Below, one piece after another: positions 37,179-46,101 of a stretch of 64,000 nt of DNA (position 1 is its first letter; each line of letters opens with the position of its first letter). Both the position numbers and the translations under genes were made by a program. The DNA is taken from contig NZ_FWEX01000005.1 in NCBI RefSeq assembly GCF_900170025.1, forward strand, positions 605,073 to 669,072, read 5' to 3'. Source of the DNA: Nitrospira sp. ND1 (GTDB lineage Bacteria; Nitrospirota; Nitrospiria; Nitrospirales; Nitrospiraceae). Below the pieces are notes generated by a model. It did no database searches and was not told where the DNA came from. It saw only the letters and a program-made list of their open reading frames with translations.

Positions 37179-37586
37179 ATGGACTCAACAGCTAAGTCAC
37201 GATACGCAATGAGGCTTTTGGAAGTGGGGGCTGGATTCGCCGCGCTGTTACTTCTCGGCTGCACAACCGCTCCCCAAGAAGCTCACGTGTCTCCTGCCCA
37301 AGCACTGATCGGTAAATCGAAACAGGACCTTCTTGGCTGTGCCGGGAGTCCCCTTCGAGAAATCCCGACAAGTGGGGGGATTGTGTTGAAATACTATAAA
37401 GAGGCGCCGATGTTTGAAGAGTCGTTCATGGGCTCGAAAGGGAGCAGATCGGGGACTCATCATGGATGTTGGGCGAGTATCAGCATGAGTGAAGATCGGG
37501 TCATAGGGGTCGAATACAAGTCCGTTCCGACTCGTGGTACCGCCAACGACCATTGCGACGAGATCTTCAAAAATTGTGCATACTAA
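37179..37586 (+). CDS. Lipoprotein, BamE/SmpA-like pattern, unknown function
   Basis: 135 residues; a signal peptide (VGAGFAALLLLGC) gives a lipoprotein Cys. The mature part holds LIGKSKQDLLGCAGSPLREI, reminiscent of the SmpA/OmlA (BamE) loop, and several further Cys (GCWASIS, DHCDEIFKNCAY). ATG 37209 is an alternative start closer to the signal. No close family assigned. Confidence 0.72.
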   Translation: MDSTAKSRYAMRLLEVGAGFAALLLLGCTTAPQEAHVSPAQALIGKSKQDLLGCAGSPLREIPTSGGIVLKYYKEAPMFEESFMGSKGSRSGTHHGCWASISMSEDRVIGVEYKSVPTRGTANDHCDEIFKNCAY

Positions 37587-37683
37587 CTTTTTAAGGAATC
37601 TTGAGCACGCTTGCACAGCTAGGGCAAAACATGACGGTGTCCGAAAAAACATTTGATTCTTCAAGGCCTCTTGCTAAAGAAGC

Positions 37684-38355
37684 ATGACAACAATGAATAG
37701 AAAGGAAGCCTCTGTTGCCGATTCAGTCGCCCCAAATCTCTGGACCAATTCTGAGCGTCGCCGCGCCGTCGCACGCGGCCGCAAATTGGAATACATCACG
37801 ATCGGCTATAACAGCCTTGAAGGCTTGATTGCGGTCGTCGCTGGCTTTATCGCGGGCAGTATTGCGCTGGTCGGCTTTGGATTCGACAGTCTGATCGAAG
37901 TGACCTCCGGCGCAGCCTTGTTGTGGCGGCTGCACGCTGATGTGGACGAATGCCGTCGCGAGAGGGTAGAAGCCATTGCGCTGCGCATCGTTGGCCTCTG
38001 CTTCTTAGTGCTTGCCGTCTACGTCAGCTATGACTCGCTTAGTTCACTCCTCCACCGAGAGCCTCCCGATCCCAGCCTGGCCGGCATCATTCTCGCTGTG
38101 CTTTCGCTGATCGTGATGCCGCTTCTCGTCCGAGCGAAGCGGAAAGTCGCCACTGTTCTTGGTAGTGCAGCCATGAGCGCTGATGCCAAGCAAACGGAAC
38201 TCTGCACATATCTTTCAGCAATTCTCTTGGGTGGGCTACTTCTGAACGCCCTATTCGGCTGGTGGTGGGCCGATCCCATCGCCGCTCTCGTCATGGTGCC
38301 TATTATTGCGAAAGAGGGGATCGAAGCAGTCCGAGGCGAAACGTGTTGTGACTAG
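37684..38355 (+). CDS. Short cation-diffusion-facilitator-like transporter (TMEM163-like)
   Basis: 223 residues with six membrane segments but no cytoplasmic C-terminal CDF domain. Motifs YNSLEG in helix 1, GFGFDSLIE in helix 2 and SADAKQTELC in helix 5 give the paired Asp ligands of short CDF proteins. It ends with a Cys pair (GETCCD). Likely a Zn2+ or other divalent exporter, with specificity unknown. Confidence 0.85.
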   Translation: MTTMNRKEASVADSVAPNLWTNSERRRAVARGRKLEYITIGYNSLEGLIAVVAGFIAGSIALVGFGFDSLIEVTSGAALLWRLHADVDECRRERVEAIALRIVGLCFLVLAVYVSYDSLSSLLHREPPDPSLAGIILAVLSLIVMPLLVRAKRKVATVLGSAAMSADAKQTELCTYLSAILLGGLLLNALFGWWWADPIAALVMVPIIAKEGIEAVRGETCCD

Positions 38356-38385
38356 GTACAGTTCGCGATGTCTCCTCCATGATCG

Positions 38386-39332
38386 ATCAATGTGGCTGAG
38401 GTGACAGAGGTCATCGAAGTCGCCGGCGGGGGAATTGCCGCTGGAGAGGTCTTTGAAGGACAGTGGCGGTTTCCGATCATGGTGCGCTTTCCAGATGATC
38501 GGCGCGCTGATGCCGCGGCGATTGCGGCCCTGTGGGTGACTGCGCCCGATGGCTCACGCATTCCGCTACGAGATTTGGCTGACGTTCGAATTGTCGACGG
38601 GCCAGCACAAATTAGTCGTGAGCATGCGAGCCGTCGGATTGTGATCGAAGCCAAGGTGCTCGGGCGCGACCTGGTCGGCGCGGTCGAAGAGGCCCAAGCC
38701 GGAGTGGGTCGGCTGGTGAAGCTTCCCCCCGGTTATTATGTGACCTGGGGAGGTCAATTCGAAAACCAGCAACAGGCGATGGCGCGCTAGCCATTGTCGT
38801 GCCTCTGGTCGTTGGACTGATCTTCCTGCTGCTCTTTTTCACCTTAGGAAACGTGAGGCAAGCGGCGCTCATTCTCCTTGCGATTCCGTTTGCGATGGTC
38901 GGCGGCCTGCTGGCGCTGCTGCTGGGCGGGCTATATCTCTCGGTTCCTGCCTCCGTCGGATTTATTGCCCTGTTCGGTGTGGCGGTGCTCAATGGAGTGG
39001 TGAAAATCGCCTACATCAACCAGCTGCGGGAAGAGGGAATGTCACTGGACGAGGCAGTGCTGACCGGCATGGTCTTGCGTTTGCGTCCTGTCCTGATGAC
39101 CGCGGTTGTCGCGATGATGGCGCTCATTCCCCTGCTGCTGGCCAGCGGCCCCGGCTCCGAGATACAACGGCCGCTTGGCACGGTCGTGATCGGGGGGTTG
39201 TTTTCGTCAACGGCCTTGCCCCTCGTGATCTTGCCCGTGCTCTATCGGTGGATGGAACGAAAAGTTCTTCAACGGCGTGAAGCGGTCACCTCAACGCTTG
39301 CCTCAGGGGCTGCCACGGAAGCGACAACATGA
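38386..39332 (+). pseudogene. 3' third of a CzcA-like RND pump, frameshifted
   Basis: The sequence begins abruptly inside the second periplasmic loop (NVAEVTEVIEVAGGGIAAGE), matching positions after residue ~730 of the CzcA at 33352. Near 38788 a stop follows QQQAMAR and the frame resumes at once as LAIVVPLVVGLIFLLLFF. The last helices (VGFIALFGVAVLNGVV) are intact to 39332. The first two thirds are missing and no start is present, so it is not functional. Confidence 0.88.
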
Positions 39333-39499
39333 AGTACGAGGAGGTGATGTATGGGTCAATCTTGCCGGAGACGGCCATGGGAGTGTCAACAGCCGGCACG
39401 CTTCCGGGGAAAGGGCAACGAAGCATTGAAGAAGCAGTCAGGGCCTAGAGCAAGGGCGAGAGAGATCGCAATTGCCAACTGCAGAAGGAGTCAGCCTCT

Positions 39500-39916
39500 A
39501 TGAACTGTGGGATACAGACTATCAGACTATTGACGGGAGCCGTCATCGTCGCAGGGTGTGTGGCGGCAACCAAACCAGCGAGCACAGTGTTGCCTGCGCC
39601 AGGCAGTACGAATCCAGCCGCTGTCCGGCATAACGAGGAGGGCATCCAGGCGTATAGCCAGAAACAATAGGATAACGCGAAGCGACACTTCGAGGCCGCC
39701 GTTGAGGCCTCACCTGCACTTGCTGAGGCGCATTATAACCTCGGCATGGTTTTGTACCAGGTTGAAGCATTGCGGGAAGGAGATGCACATTTTATGAAGG
39801 CTGCCGATTTGGCTCCAGGGAACACAGTCATTTGGGATTCACCACCGCTACGAAATGCGACCGTTCCGGAAAAAGCATCGATAATCCCGGGGGCGTCTGA
39901 TGGGCATCGCCATTAG
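39500..39916 (+). pseudogene. TPR lipoprotein interrupted by a TAG codon
   Basis: A complete 138-residue homologue of the lipoproteins at 13387 and 29209: signal with lipobox IVAGC, NEEGIQAYSQKQ, EAHYNLGMVLYQVEAL and DGHRH. Codon 57 (39668-39670) is TAG where the homologues have Trp (QQQW, QGQW), a single G-to-A change of TGG. Its ribosome site (agaaggag) is intact. It follows the decayed RND pump, keeping the pump-lipoprotein order. Confidence 0.85.
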
Positions 39917-39972
39917 AAATCGAACGTCTTGGTGCGATCCGGCGGTGCGCTTCAGGATGAGCATCGCACTGA

Positions 39973-40914
39973 ATGAAGTCGGCCGACCACAACGAAGGAG
40001 CTCACGTGCATAGCAACACAGAAAGCAGATCTCGACAGCAAAAGAATCTGCGACGCATCTTGCTGCTCACCGGGGTATTTATGGTCGTCGAAGTGATCGC
40101 CGGCCTCTTCACGGGAAGTTTGGCGTTGTTGGCTGACGCCGGTCACATGCTGACGGATGTGGCGGCACTGAGCCTGAGTGCATTTGCCATGTGGATGGCT
40201 GGGAAACCATCGACTCCGGAGAACACCTATGGCTACCATCGCGCGGAGATTCTTGCCGCGGTTGTCAATGCCGTGGTGCTGCTGTTCCTTGCGATATGGA
40301 TTCTCTACGAGGCCTATGACCGCTTTAGGGAGCCAACCCAGGTGCTTGGTCTTCCGATGTTACTGGTTGGACTAGTTGGATTGGCGGTGAACCTTGCGAG
40401 TATGAAACTTCTCGACGGCCATGTTGACGAGAGTCTGAATGTGCGCAGCGCCTATCTTGAAGTGGTGAGTGATGCGATCAGTTCCATCGGCGTCATTCTC
40501 GGTGGCGCGATTGTGTGGATGACCGGATGGGTGCCCATCGATCCACTCCTCAGCGTGGGGATCAGCCTCTTCATTGTCTGGCGCACATGGGAGCTCCTTT
40601 CCCAAGCCGTTCATGTCCTCATGGAAGGAGTTCCAACTGGTGTGGATGCACGGGAGGTCGGGCGGGCGATGGCTGACGTACCGGGCGTGAAGGGGATACA
40701 CGACCTTCACATCTGGACCATCACGTCCGGTCTGGATGCACTCAGTTCCCATGTTGTGGTCCCGGTTGGGGAAGATCGAGATGCGGTCCTGCAACACCTG
40801 CAACAACTGTTGGCAGAGCAGTTTGGGATTGAACATGTCACGTTGCAGATTGTGGAGCAAGGTTCGGATCGGATTCGTATCGATTCTCAGTCTTCTCGCA
40901 ATGTGATTGAATGA
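39973..40914 (+). CDS. czcD: CzcD-type cation diffusion facilitator
   Basis: 313 residues: a His-containing N terminus (DHNEGAHVHS), six membrane helices with the helix-2 motif LLADAGHMLTD and helix-5 motif LEVVSDAISS, the GYHRAEILAA loop, and a C-terminal cytoplasmic domain (GVKGIHDLHIWTITSG). It exports Zn2+/Co2+/Cd2+ by proton exchange. Helix 5 has Glu in place of the common His, as in some CzcD lineages. It is intact although its upstream neighbours are decayed. Confidence 0.92.
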   Translation: MKSADHNEGAHVHSNTESRSRQQKNLRRILLLTGVFMVVEVIAGLFTGSLALLADAGHMLTDVAALSLSAFAMWMAGKPSTPENTYGYHRAEILAAVVNAVVLLFLAIWILYEAYDRFREPTQVLGLPMLLVGLVGLAVNLASMKLLDGHVDESLNVRSAYLEVVSDAISSIGVILGGAIVWMTGWVPIDPLLSVGISLFIVWRTWELLSQAVHVLMEGVPTGVDAREVGRAMADVPGVKGIHDLHIWTITSGLDALSSHVVVPVGEDRDAVLQHLQQLLAEQFGIEHVTLQIVEQGSDRIRIDSQSSRNVIE

Positions 40915-41021
40915 ATCCAGCTCTCAGGCATAACTGGGTCGACACGGATAACTCGTCATTGTTCTGAGGACCTCCAGCGTCCTCATCCTGTGACAATCAT
41001 TCCAACTATGAGGACATCGCG

Positions 41022-41351
41022 ATGTCTCTGCTCGCTTCGATAGGACTGTTCATACTTGCTGGGCTTTGTGAAATTGGCGGCGGTTACCTGGTGTGGTTAT
41101 GGCTCCGTGAGGGGAAGCCGATCGGCTACGCACTCGCCGGTGCTCTTATCTTAGTACTCTATGCAATCATTCCAACTTTGCAGACGGCCCACTTTAGTCG
41201 AGTCTATGCGGCATACGGAGGGATGTTCATCGTATTGTCGCTGCTCTGGGGATGGGGCTTCGATGGCACGCGACCGGACAGATTCGACGCGATTGGTTGT
41301 CTCATCTGCCTGATTGGCATGACGGTTATCATGTATGTGCCACGGACCTGA
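41022..41351 (+). CDS. YnfA / UPF0060 family small membrane protein
   Basis: 109 residues with four membrane helices and the family signatures [37 protein letters not shown] and [12 protein letters not shown]. YnfA proteins resemble small multidrug resistance transporters. The gene is intact; its substrate here is unknown. Confidence 0.93.
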   Translation: MSLLASIGLFILAGLCEIGGGYLVWLWLREGKPIGYALAGALILVLYAIIPTLQTAHFSRVYAAYGGMFIVLSLLWGWGFDGTRPDRFDAIGCLICLIGMTVIMYVPRT

Positions 41352-41511
41352 GCGAGAGAGGTCTGACAGAAAGAAATACGTCGATTCATCGTATCGGTGA
41401 CGCTGCACTCATTGATACGGCGCGGCTATGTGAAGCCGTGAACCAGCGCACGCAGCGAATCTGAACGGCGAGGCGCGGTGGAGGACTGTATAAGCGGGCC
41501 GATTGGTCCTG

Positions 41512-42066
41512 TTGTATCCCCGCGCGCTGATCGACATTGTCCGAACGGTCGGGCACCTGCAACGTATCTACGCCGAGAAGGGCCATCCCAATGAAGACAC
41601 AGGGAAAAGACATCATCCGAGGTATCGTGCAGGCCGCCAAACAACTCGATCATGACGTGACTTTCGTGCATCTCGAAGATTATGACATGACGCTCGCTCA
41701 ACTCATGGCCGTTGGTGTGGATCTGTGGCTCAACACGCCGCAACGGCTGCTCAAGACCTCAGGGACCTCGGCGATGAAAGCCCCACCTAACGGGGTCTCG
41801 AGTCTCAGTTTCCTGGATGCCTGGTGGCTGGAAGGTCATATCAAGGGCGTGACGGAATGGTCGATTGGTCACGAACGGCCGGGCGAGAAGTGAATTCGGC
41901 CAAAGAAGCATGTGAACTCTATCAGAAACTGCGCCGGACCAGCGTGCCCATGTATTATCAGTCGCGGGACCGTTGGATTGATGTGATGCGGTATACAATG
42001 GTCTTCACCGCATCGCTCTTCGATACCCATCGGAAAGTACAACAGTATGCCGCGAACGTCTATGTG
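41512..42066 (+). pseudogene. 3' fragment of an alpha-glucan phosphorylase gene
   Basis: Matches the C terminus of the phosphorylase at 16208 in at least three frames: LIDIVRTVGHLQ and EKGHPNEDTGK; then GVDLWLNTPQRLLKTSGTSA and LDAWWLEGHIKGVTEWSIG; then ELYQKLRRTSVPMYYQSRDR to NVYV. Frameshifts lie near 41603 and 41890. The first ~370 residues are missing. Bases 41352-41511 hold nothing recognisable. Confidence 0.88.
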
Positions 42067-42083
42067 GGACATGGAGGGCATGG

Positions 42084-43178
42084 TTGCCGAGTGATGTGCG
42101 CCTGAACTTCTTTGTGCGATCGAATCAGAGACGGGGTGCTGCATGCGGGTTAGCGGCAGCGGCTCTCTTTGGAATGAGTCCTCCGCTCGCCAAGCTCCTG
42201 CTTCCCGAGGCTGGACCCCTTCTCATCGCGGGTTTGCTCTATCTTGGAGCCGGAATGGGACTCCTTGTCTTTGAGAGGGTGTTCTACCGTGGATCTGAAA
42301 CCTCACGGCGCGAGACACAAGTTGGGCCTTCCGATCGATGGTTATTGGCGGGCATCGTCTTCACAGGCGGCATCCTAGGACCTGTCTTCATGCTGTGGGG
42401 GTTACAACGCGTGACGGGAGTGTTCGGCTCGCTGCTGCTGAACTTGGAAGCGCCCTTCACGATTGTGTTGGCCCTGCTGCTCTTTCGAGAACACCTCGGG
42501 CGGGTCGAGGGAGTTGGCGCCGTGCTGATCATCATCGCGGCTGCGCTCCTTCAGTACCGATCGGGGGATCTGCGTCCTGATGTGTGGGGATTCTTCGCCA
42601 TCGCCGGCGCCTGCCTCGCGTGGGCGCTAGATAACAATTTGAGTCAGCGATTATCCTTTCGCGATCCAATCGTCGTGACGCGGATCAAGACATTAAGCGC
42701 GGGGGTCTGTACGCTGAGTCTCGCTGTCGTGGTCGATCACAGCTTGCCTCGGCCACTGATCCTCATCGCCGCCTTGCTGCTGGGGGTTCTCAGCTATGGT
42801 GTGAGTCTCGTGTTGGATATGCAGGCGCTCCGTCTGTTAGGAGCCGCACGGGAAGCCGGATTCTTTGCGACCGCGCCGTTTATAGGTGCCCTGGCCGCTG
42901 TGCCTCTTTTAGGTGAACGCTGGGGATCACATGAAATCGTCGCCACGGTTGTGATGGTGCTGGGAGTGGGACTGCTGCTCAGCGCCCGTCATCACCACAT
43001 CCACGTCCATGCGGAGGTTCTGCATGACCATACCCATGTGCACGAGGACCACCACGACCATGAGCATGAGGGAGAGCATCCGATTGAGGAGCCACATGCA
43101 CATCTGCATGGGCATCTTCCCCTGATGCATGACCATCCGCATGTCTCCGATCTCCATCACCGCCATGAACATGGGTAG
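42084..43178 (+). CDS. EamA/DMT-family transporter with histidine-rich C-terminal tail
   Basis: 364 residues, probably from TTG 42084 (ggaggg six bases upstream); GTG 42096 and 42111 are alternatives. Ten membrane helices in two EamA repeats (AALFGMSPPLAKLLLPEAGP, EAPFTIVLALLLFREHLGRV, LLGAAREAGFFATAPFIGAL). The last ~65 residues are extremely His-rich (HHHIHVHAEVLHDHTHVHED to HHRHEHG), a likely metal-binding tail. Substrate unknown; metal or metal-complex export is plausible from the tail and the setting. Confidence 0.87.
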   Translation: MPSDVRLNFFVRSNQRRGAACGLAAAALFGMSPPLAKLLLPEAGPLLIAGLLYLGAGMGLLVFERVFYRGSETSRRETQVGPSDRWLLAGIVFTGGILGPVFMLWGLQRVTGVFGSLLLNLEAPFTIVLALLLFREHLGRVEGVGAVLIIIAAALLQYRSGDLRPDVWGFFAIAGACLAWALDNNLSQRLSFRDPIVVTRIKTLSAGVCTLSLAVVVDHSLPRPLILIAALLLGVLSYGVSLVLDMQALRLLGAAREAGFFATAPFIGALAAVPLLGERWGSHEIVATVVMVLGVGLLLSARHHHIHVHAEVLHDHTHVHEDHHDHEHEGEHPIEEPHAHLHGHLPLMHDHPHVSDLHHRHEHG

Positions 43179-43245
43179 CTTCGTGATGGACAGCTTGGTG
43201 ATGCATGGATGGTATCTGTGAGGCCATATGAGGAGGTGGCATGGA

Positions 43246-43735
43246 ATGATGTCCGAACCGCTGGAACTTGAACGGCGCTTGGACCATGAGGAGTGGATCA
43301 TTGAGCGAGAAGTCAATATTCGGCTTGTTGCTGCTGGTATCAATGAACTGTCTGAGGCTCTTCCTCCCTCTCCTCTCAAGATTTTCCTGGCTCAATTCTC
43401 CAGTCTCATCGTCTGGGTCCTCGTCGGCGCGGCAATCGTGTCCGGCCTGCCACAGGAATGGGTCGAGACTGCGGCGATCCTCACCATCGTGGCCTTGAAT
43501 GCCATCCCGGGGTTTGTCCAGGGATTTCGAGCTGAGCGGTCGCTGTCAGCCCTGAAACAACTCTCAGGAGGGGAGCGCGATCTAGGCTTCTTAAGATTGA
43601 GTGGTCTATGAAAGATCCGATCAGACTGGAAGCGAAGATGGCTGGGGAGGCTTGTCGTACCGCTGGGATTCACACCGCCAGATCATAAAGACACAGCAGT
43701 CGCCGTTGCGAATGAGTTCGGCTTTATGAAGCGGG
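43246..43735 (+). pseudogene. P2-type cation ATPase with internal deletion
   Basis: The first ~105 codons match the N terminus of the ATPase at 23788 (ALPPSPLKIFLAQFSSLIVW, GAAIVSGLPQEWVETAAILT, FRAERSLSALKQLS). They join at GERDLGFLRL to a piece matching its P domain ~450 residues later (KDPIRLEAKMAGEACRTAGI, then [17 protein letters not shown]). Frameshifts separate these parts. It is a dead copy from which the middle and 3' end were lost. Confidence 0.85.
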
Positions 43736-43770
43736 GACACGAGCGGCATCACAATCAGGAGAGGTGGACG

Positions 43771-44496
43771 ATGAGCCCTGATGTTCTAATCCGGTTGTCG
43801 GCCTTTACCGGGGTGCTGGGTCTGATGGCTTTGTGGGAAATATTTGTCCCGAGGCGCCAGTTGAATACACCGAAGATGCGACGCTGGATCGCCAACCTCT
43901 CGGTGGTGGTGTTAGATTCGGCCATCGTCCGCCTGCTGTTCTCTGCGGGCGCGGTCGGCACCGCGCTACTGGCTGCCGAACGGAATTGGGGTGTCTTGAA
44001 CCACGTGAGCTGGCCGCTCTGGATCGAGATGGTGGTGGCGGTTGTCGCGCTAGATTTCGTGCTCTATCTGCAACATGTGCTGTTCCACGCCGTACCCCTC
44101 TTCTGGCGGTTCCATATGATGCATCACGCGGATCTGGATTGTGATGTCACCACCGGGCTCCGGTTCCATCCGGTAGAAGTGGTCCTTTCAATGGTCATTA
44201 AAGTGGCAGCTGTGGTCGTCCTCGGGGCGGCGCCGTTGGCCGTCCTTTGCTTTGAAGTACTGCTGAACGCCACGTCCATGTTTAACCACAGCAACGTATG
44301 GATGCCCGCCGCGGTGGATCGAGTCCTTCGATGGATACTCGTGACTCCCGATATGCACCGCATCCACCATTCGATCAGGCATCGGGAAACGAACTCGAAC
44401 TTTGGGTTTAATCTGCCGTGGTGGGATCGCTTGCTGGGTACCTATCGCGTAGAACCCATCTCTGGGCATATAGGTATGACGCTCGGGCTTGAGTAG
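43771..44496 (+). CDS. Sterol desaturase / fatty-acid hydroxylase family protein, probably truncated by TAG
   Basis: 241 residues from ATG 43771 (aggagaggtgg upstream). Di-iron His clusters HVLFH, HMMHH and HRIHH with four membrane helices identify the family, which hydroxylates or desaturates lipids. The stop TAG at 44494 seems premature: the same frame continues to 44601 with a family-like C terminus (FRDPSQLTLAGILALPFVGK). The His clusters are all upstream, so partial function is possible. Confidence 0.87.
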   Translation: MSPDVLIRLSAFTGVLGLMALWEIFVPRRQLNTPKMRRWIANLSVVVLDSAIVRLLFSAGAVGTALLAAERNWGVLNHVSWPLWIEMVVAVVALDFVLYLQHVLFHAVPLFWRFHMMHHADLDCDVTTGLRFHPVEVVLSMVIKVAAVVVLGAAPLAVLCFEVLLNATSMFNHSNVWMPAAVDRVLRWILVTPDMHRIHHSIRHRETNSNFGFNLPWWDRLLGTYRVEPISGHIGMTLGLE

Positions 44497-44601
44497 TTTC
44501 GAGATCCTTCTCAGTTGACCCTGGCCGGTATTCTTGCCCTTCCGTTTGTCGGGAAACCGGGCGAGTATCCACTCAGTCGAGAGGACTCAAGAGGGTCGTG
44601 A

Positions 44602-44778
44602 TCGAAGTGACCATTTGACGACTATCCTTGGGAGTACAACCATATGGTTCGTCAGTTGCTTTGTCGAATCGGGGGGACGAAGGTAAGGGGGAGTAAGACA
44701 GAGGGAGCAAGGACGGAGCCGACCTGTGCAAAAGCGGAACCAATAGTGGCATATAGAAGGGATGAGATGACCAAGCGG
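44602..44778. other. Intergenic, no feature seen
   Basis: Between the in-frame extension of the desaturase-like gene and the convergent arsC stop no coding frame, repeat or clear terminator was recognised. Confidence 0.4.
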
Positions 44779-45201
44779 TCATTTCGTTAACTCTTCGACA
44801 CGCTTCCTGAGCAGACAAAAAGCCTCGTCAAAGGCCGACTCGATTTCGGCGTCAGATCCAATCGCTTTGGCTGGGTCAGGCGTGCTCCAATGCAGCTTTG
44901 TTGGCTTCCCCGGAAATAGCGGACAACTTTCACCAGCGGCTTGATCGCACACCGTAATCACGAGATCAAAAGTGTGATTTGCCAACTCGCTCCAGGACTT
45001 ACTGCGCGGGTGACCTGGATCAATGCCATGTCGCGTGAGCGTTTTAATGGACTTAGGGTGCACAGAGCCCGTCGGATGGCTCCCTGCGCTCCAGGCCTGA
45101 TATAGGCCATGGCCAAGCGCATTGATCAACGCTTCCGCCATCACCGACCGACACGAATTGCCCGTGCAGAGCACCAATACTTTGGTAACTTTGGGGTTCA
45201 T
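44779..45201 (-). CDS. arsC: Arsenate reductase ArsC (thioredoxin-coupled, LMW-PTP fold)
   Basis: 140 residues from ATG 45201, whose first bases overlap the arsI stop (ATGA). The phosphate/arsenate loop VLVLCTGNSCRS and the later Cys (ITVCDQAAGESCPLFPG) are the catalytic cysteines of the thioredoxin-linked family. It reduces As(V) to As(III) for export by Acr3. It is the last gene of the minus-strand ars operon. Confidence 0.93.
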   Translation of the reverse strand: MNPKVTKVLVLCTGNSCRSVMAEALINALGHGLYQAWSAGSHPTGSVHPKSIKTLTRHGIDPGHPRSKSWSELANHTFDLVITVCDQAAGESCPLFPGKPTKLHWSTPDPAKAIGSDAEIESAFDEAFCLLRKRVEELTK

Positions 45202-45671
45202 GAGCCGCAGCACCCGGCCGTTTGATCAGACGGCTCACAGCAGTTGGGCTGCCCCATCGTCGCAGGCGTGCAGCAGGCACGGTCCGTCGATTCGGCTTGT
45301 CCTGAGAAGAGTTGAACATCTTCCATCGTCCGATACGTTTCCCATGCGACCCCCGCGGGATCTTGCACCCACGATTTTTCCGACCGGGCGTAACAGCAGA
45401 CTGTTTCCCCTTCATCGGCCAATGTAACATCGTTCGCCTTGAGACGATCCCGGACTTCTGCCAATTCCGTGTCCTCCTCAACCTGAATGCCCAAGTGATC
45501 GATGCCTTTCTTGGCGCGTGTCGAGATCGCAAAGTTCACGCGAGGGTCCTCCAACAACCATTTGGCATAATCAGGTTTCGTTTTGATTGGAGGGACCCCA
45601 AAGAGTGCTGTGTAGAAGTTGATACCTTCGCTAAGGTTCTCTACCCCAATGTGCAGATGTAATCGTTTCAT
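45198..45671 (-). CDS. arsI: ArsI/CadI-family vicinal-oxygen-chelate protein
   Basis: 157 residues, ggag before the ATG. Glyoxalase-type fold with metal ligands (LHLHIGVENL, IDHLGIQVE, WETYR) and the arsenic-binding Cys pair ETVCCYARSEKSWVQDPAG typical of ArsI C-As lyase and CadI. The C-terminal tail adds CC pairs (RACCTPA, NCCEPS, GCCGS), a possible extra As(III) site. Family role: cleaving methyl-As bonds or binding As/Cd. Confidence 0.9.
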   Translation of the reverse strand: MKRLHLHIGVENLSEGINFYTALFGVPPIKTKPDYAKWLLEDPRVNFAISTRAKKGIDHLGIQVEEDTELAEVRDRLKANDVTLADEGETVCCYARSEKSWVQDPAGVAWETYRTMEDVQLFSGQAESTDRACCTPATMGQPNCCEPSDQTAGCCGS

Positions 45672-45734
45672 GATGGTTCTCCTTTCGTGGCTATCCGGCG
45701 GTCAGCCCGGCGACCAATTGCGTGATCGCATCCG

Positions 45735-45950
45735 TTAACAACTAATTGAACAAGCGAGTCTGAGACTTCCCTTCAATACAATGAGTAGGCCAACAAACAG
45801 TGCCATATAGAGCAACCAATCTCGGAATACGTGGAGGAGGGTGACCGGCTTGCTCAAACCGGGCCATATCGGCTTCGATGACTTTTCGAAGACGTACACA
45901 CATATCAGTATGGCCGAGGACATAATGCCAACCAGGCTCAGCCATTCCAT
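45735..45950 (-). CDS. Small two-helix membrane protein in the ars operon
   Basis: 71 residues from an ATG with ggggg nearby. Two hydrophobic helices (WLSLVGIMSSAILICVYVF, WLLYMALFVGLLIVL) are separated by a polar loop (EKSSKPIWPGLSKP). It lies between acr3 and arsI. It overlaps another ORF in a second frame, and one may be the frameshifted half of the other. Function unknown. Confidence 0.5.
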   Translation of the reverse strand: MEWLSLVGIMSSAILICVYVFEKSSKPIWPGLSKPVTLLHVFRDWLLYMALFVGLLIVLKGSLRLACSISC

Positions 45951-46101
45951 GTATGCCCCCACTGTGCGTGGTTCTGGGCCGGTCCTGCGGATCAAAGCTG
46001 GGGTCGGTAACAAGTTTCCCTGTCTTCTGATCGTGTGATTCGACCGCAACCTGGGCCAGACCAGCACCACACACATATTTCCCGTCACTGACACAGGTCA
46101 T
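45742..46101 (-). CDS. Possible 119-aa ORF overlapping the acr3 stop
   Basis: The ATG overlaps the acr3 stop (ATGA). The first ~45 residues look coding (GKYVCGAGLAQVAVESHDQK, TGKLVTDPSFDP); the remainder looks less natural and overlaps the membrane ORF in another frame. A frameshift near 45950 could have separated one original gene. Low certainty. Confidence 0.4.
   Translation of the reverse strand: MTCVSDGKYVCGAGLAQVAVESHDQKTGKLVTDPSFDPQDRPRTTHSGGIHGMAEPGWHYVLGHTDMCVRLRKVIEADMARFEQAGHPPPRIPRLVALYGTVCWPTHCIEGKSQTRLFN

Noticed and set aside
39329-39448. 39-codon ORF overlapping the stop of the RND remnant
   Set aside because: Short, no recognisable sequence, between two pseudogenes. The ribosome-like gaggag is probably incidental.
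40441-40500. Glu instead of His in helix 5 of the CzcD-like protein
   Set aside because: Some CzcD lineages are believed to carry this residue, so it is not strong evidence of a new specificity.
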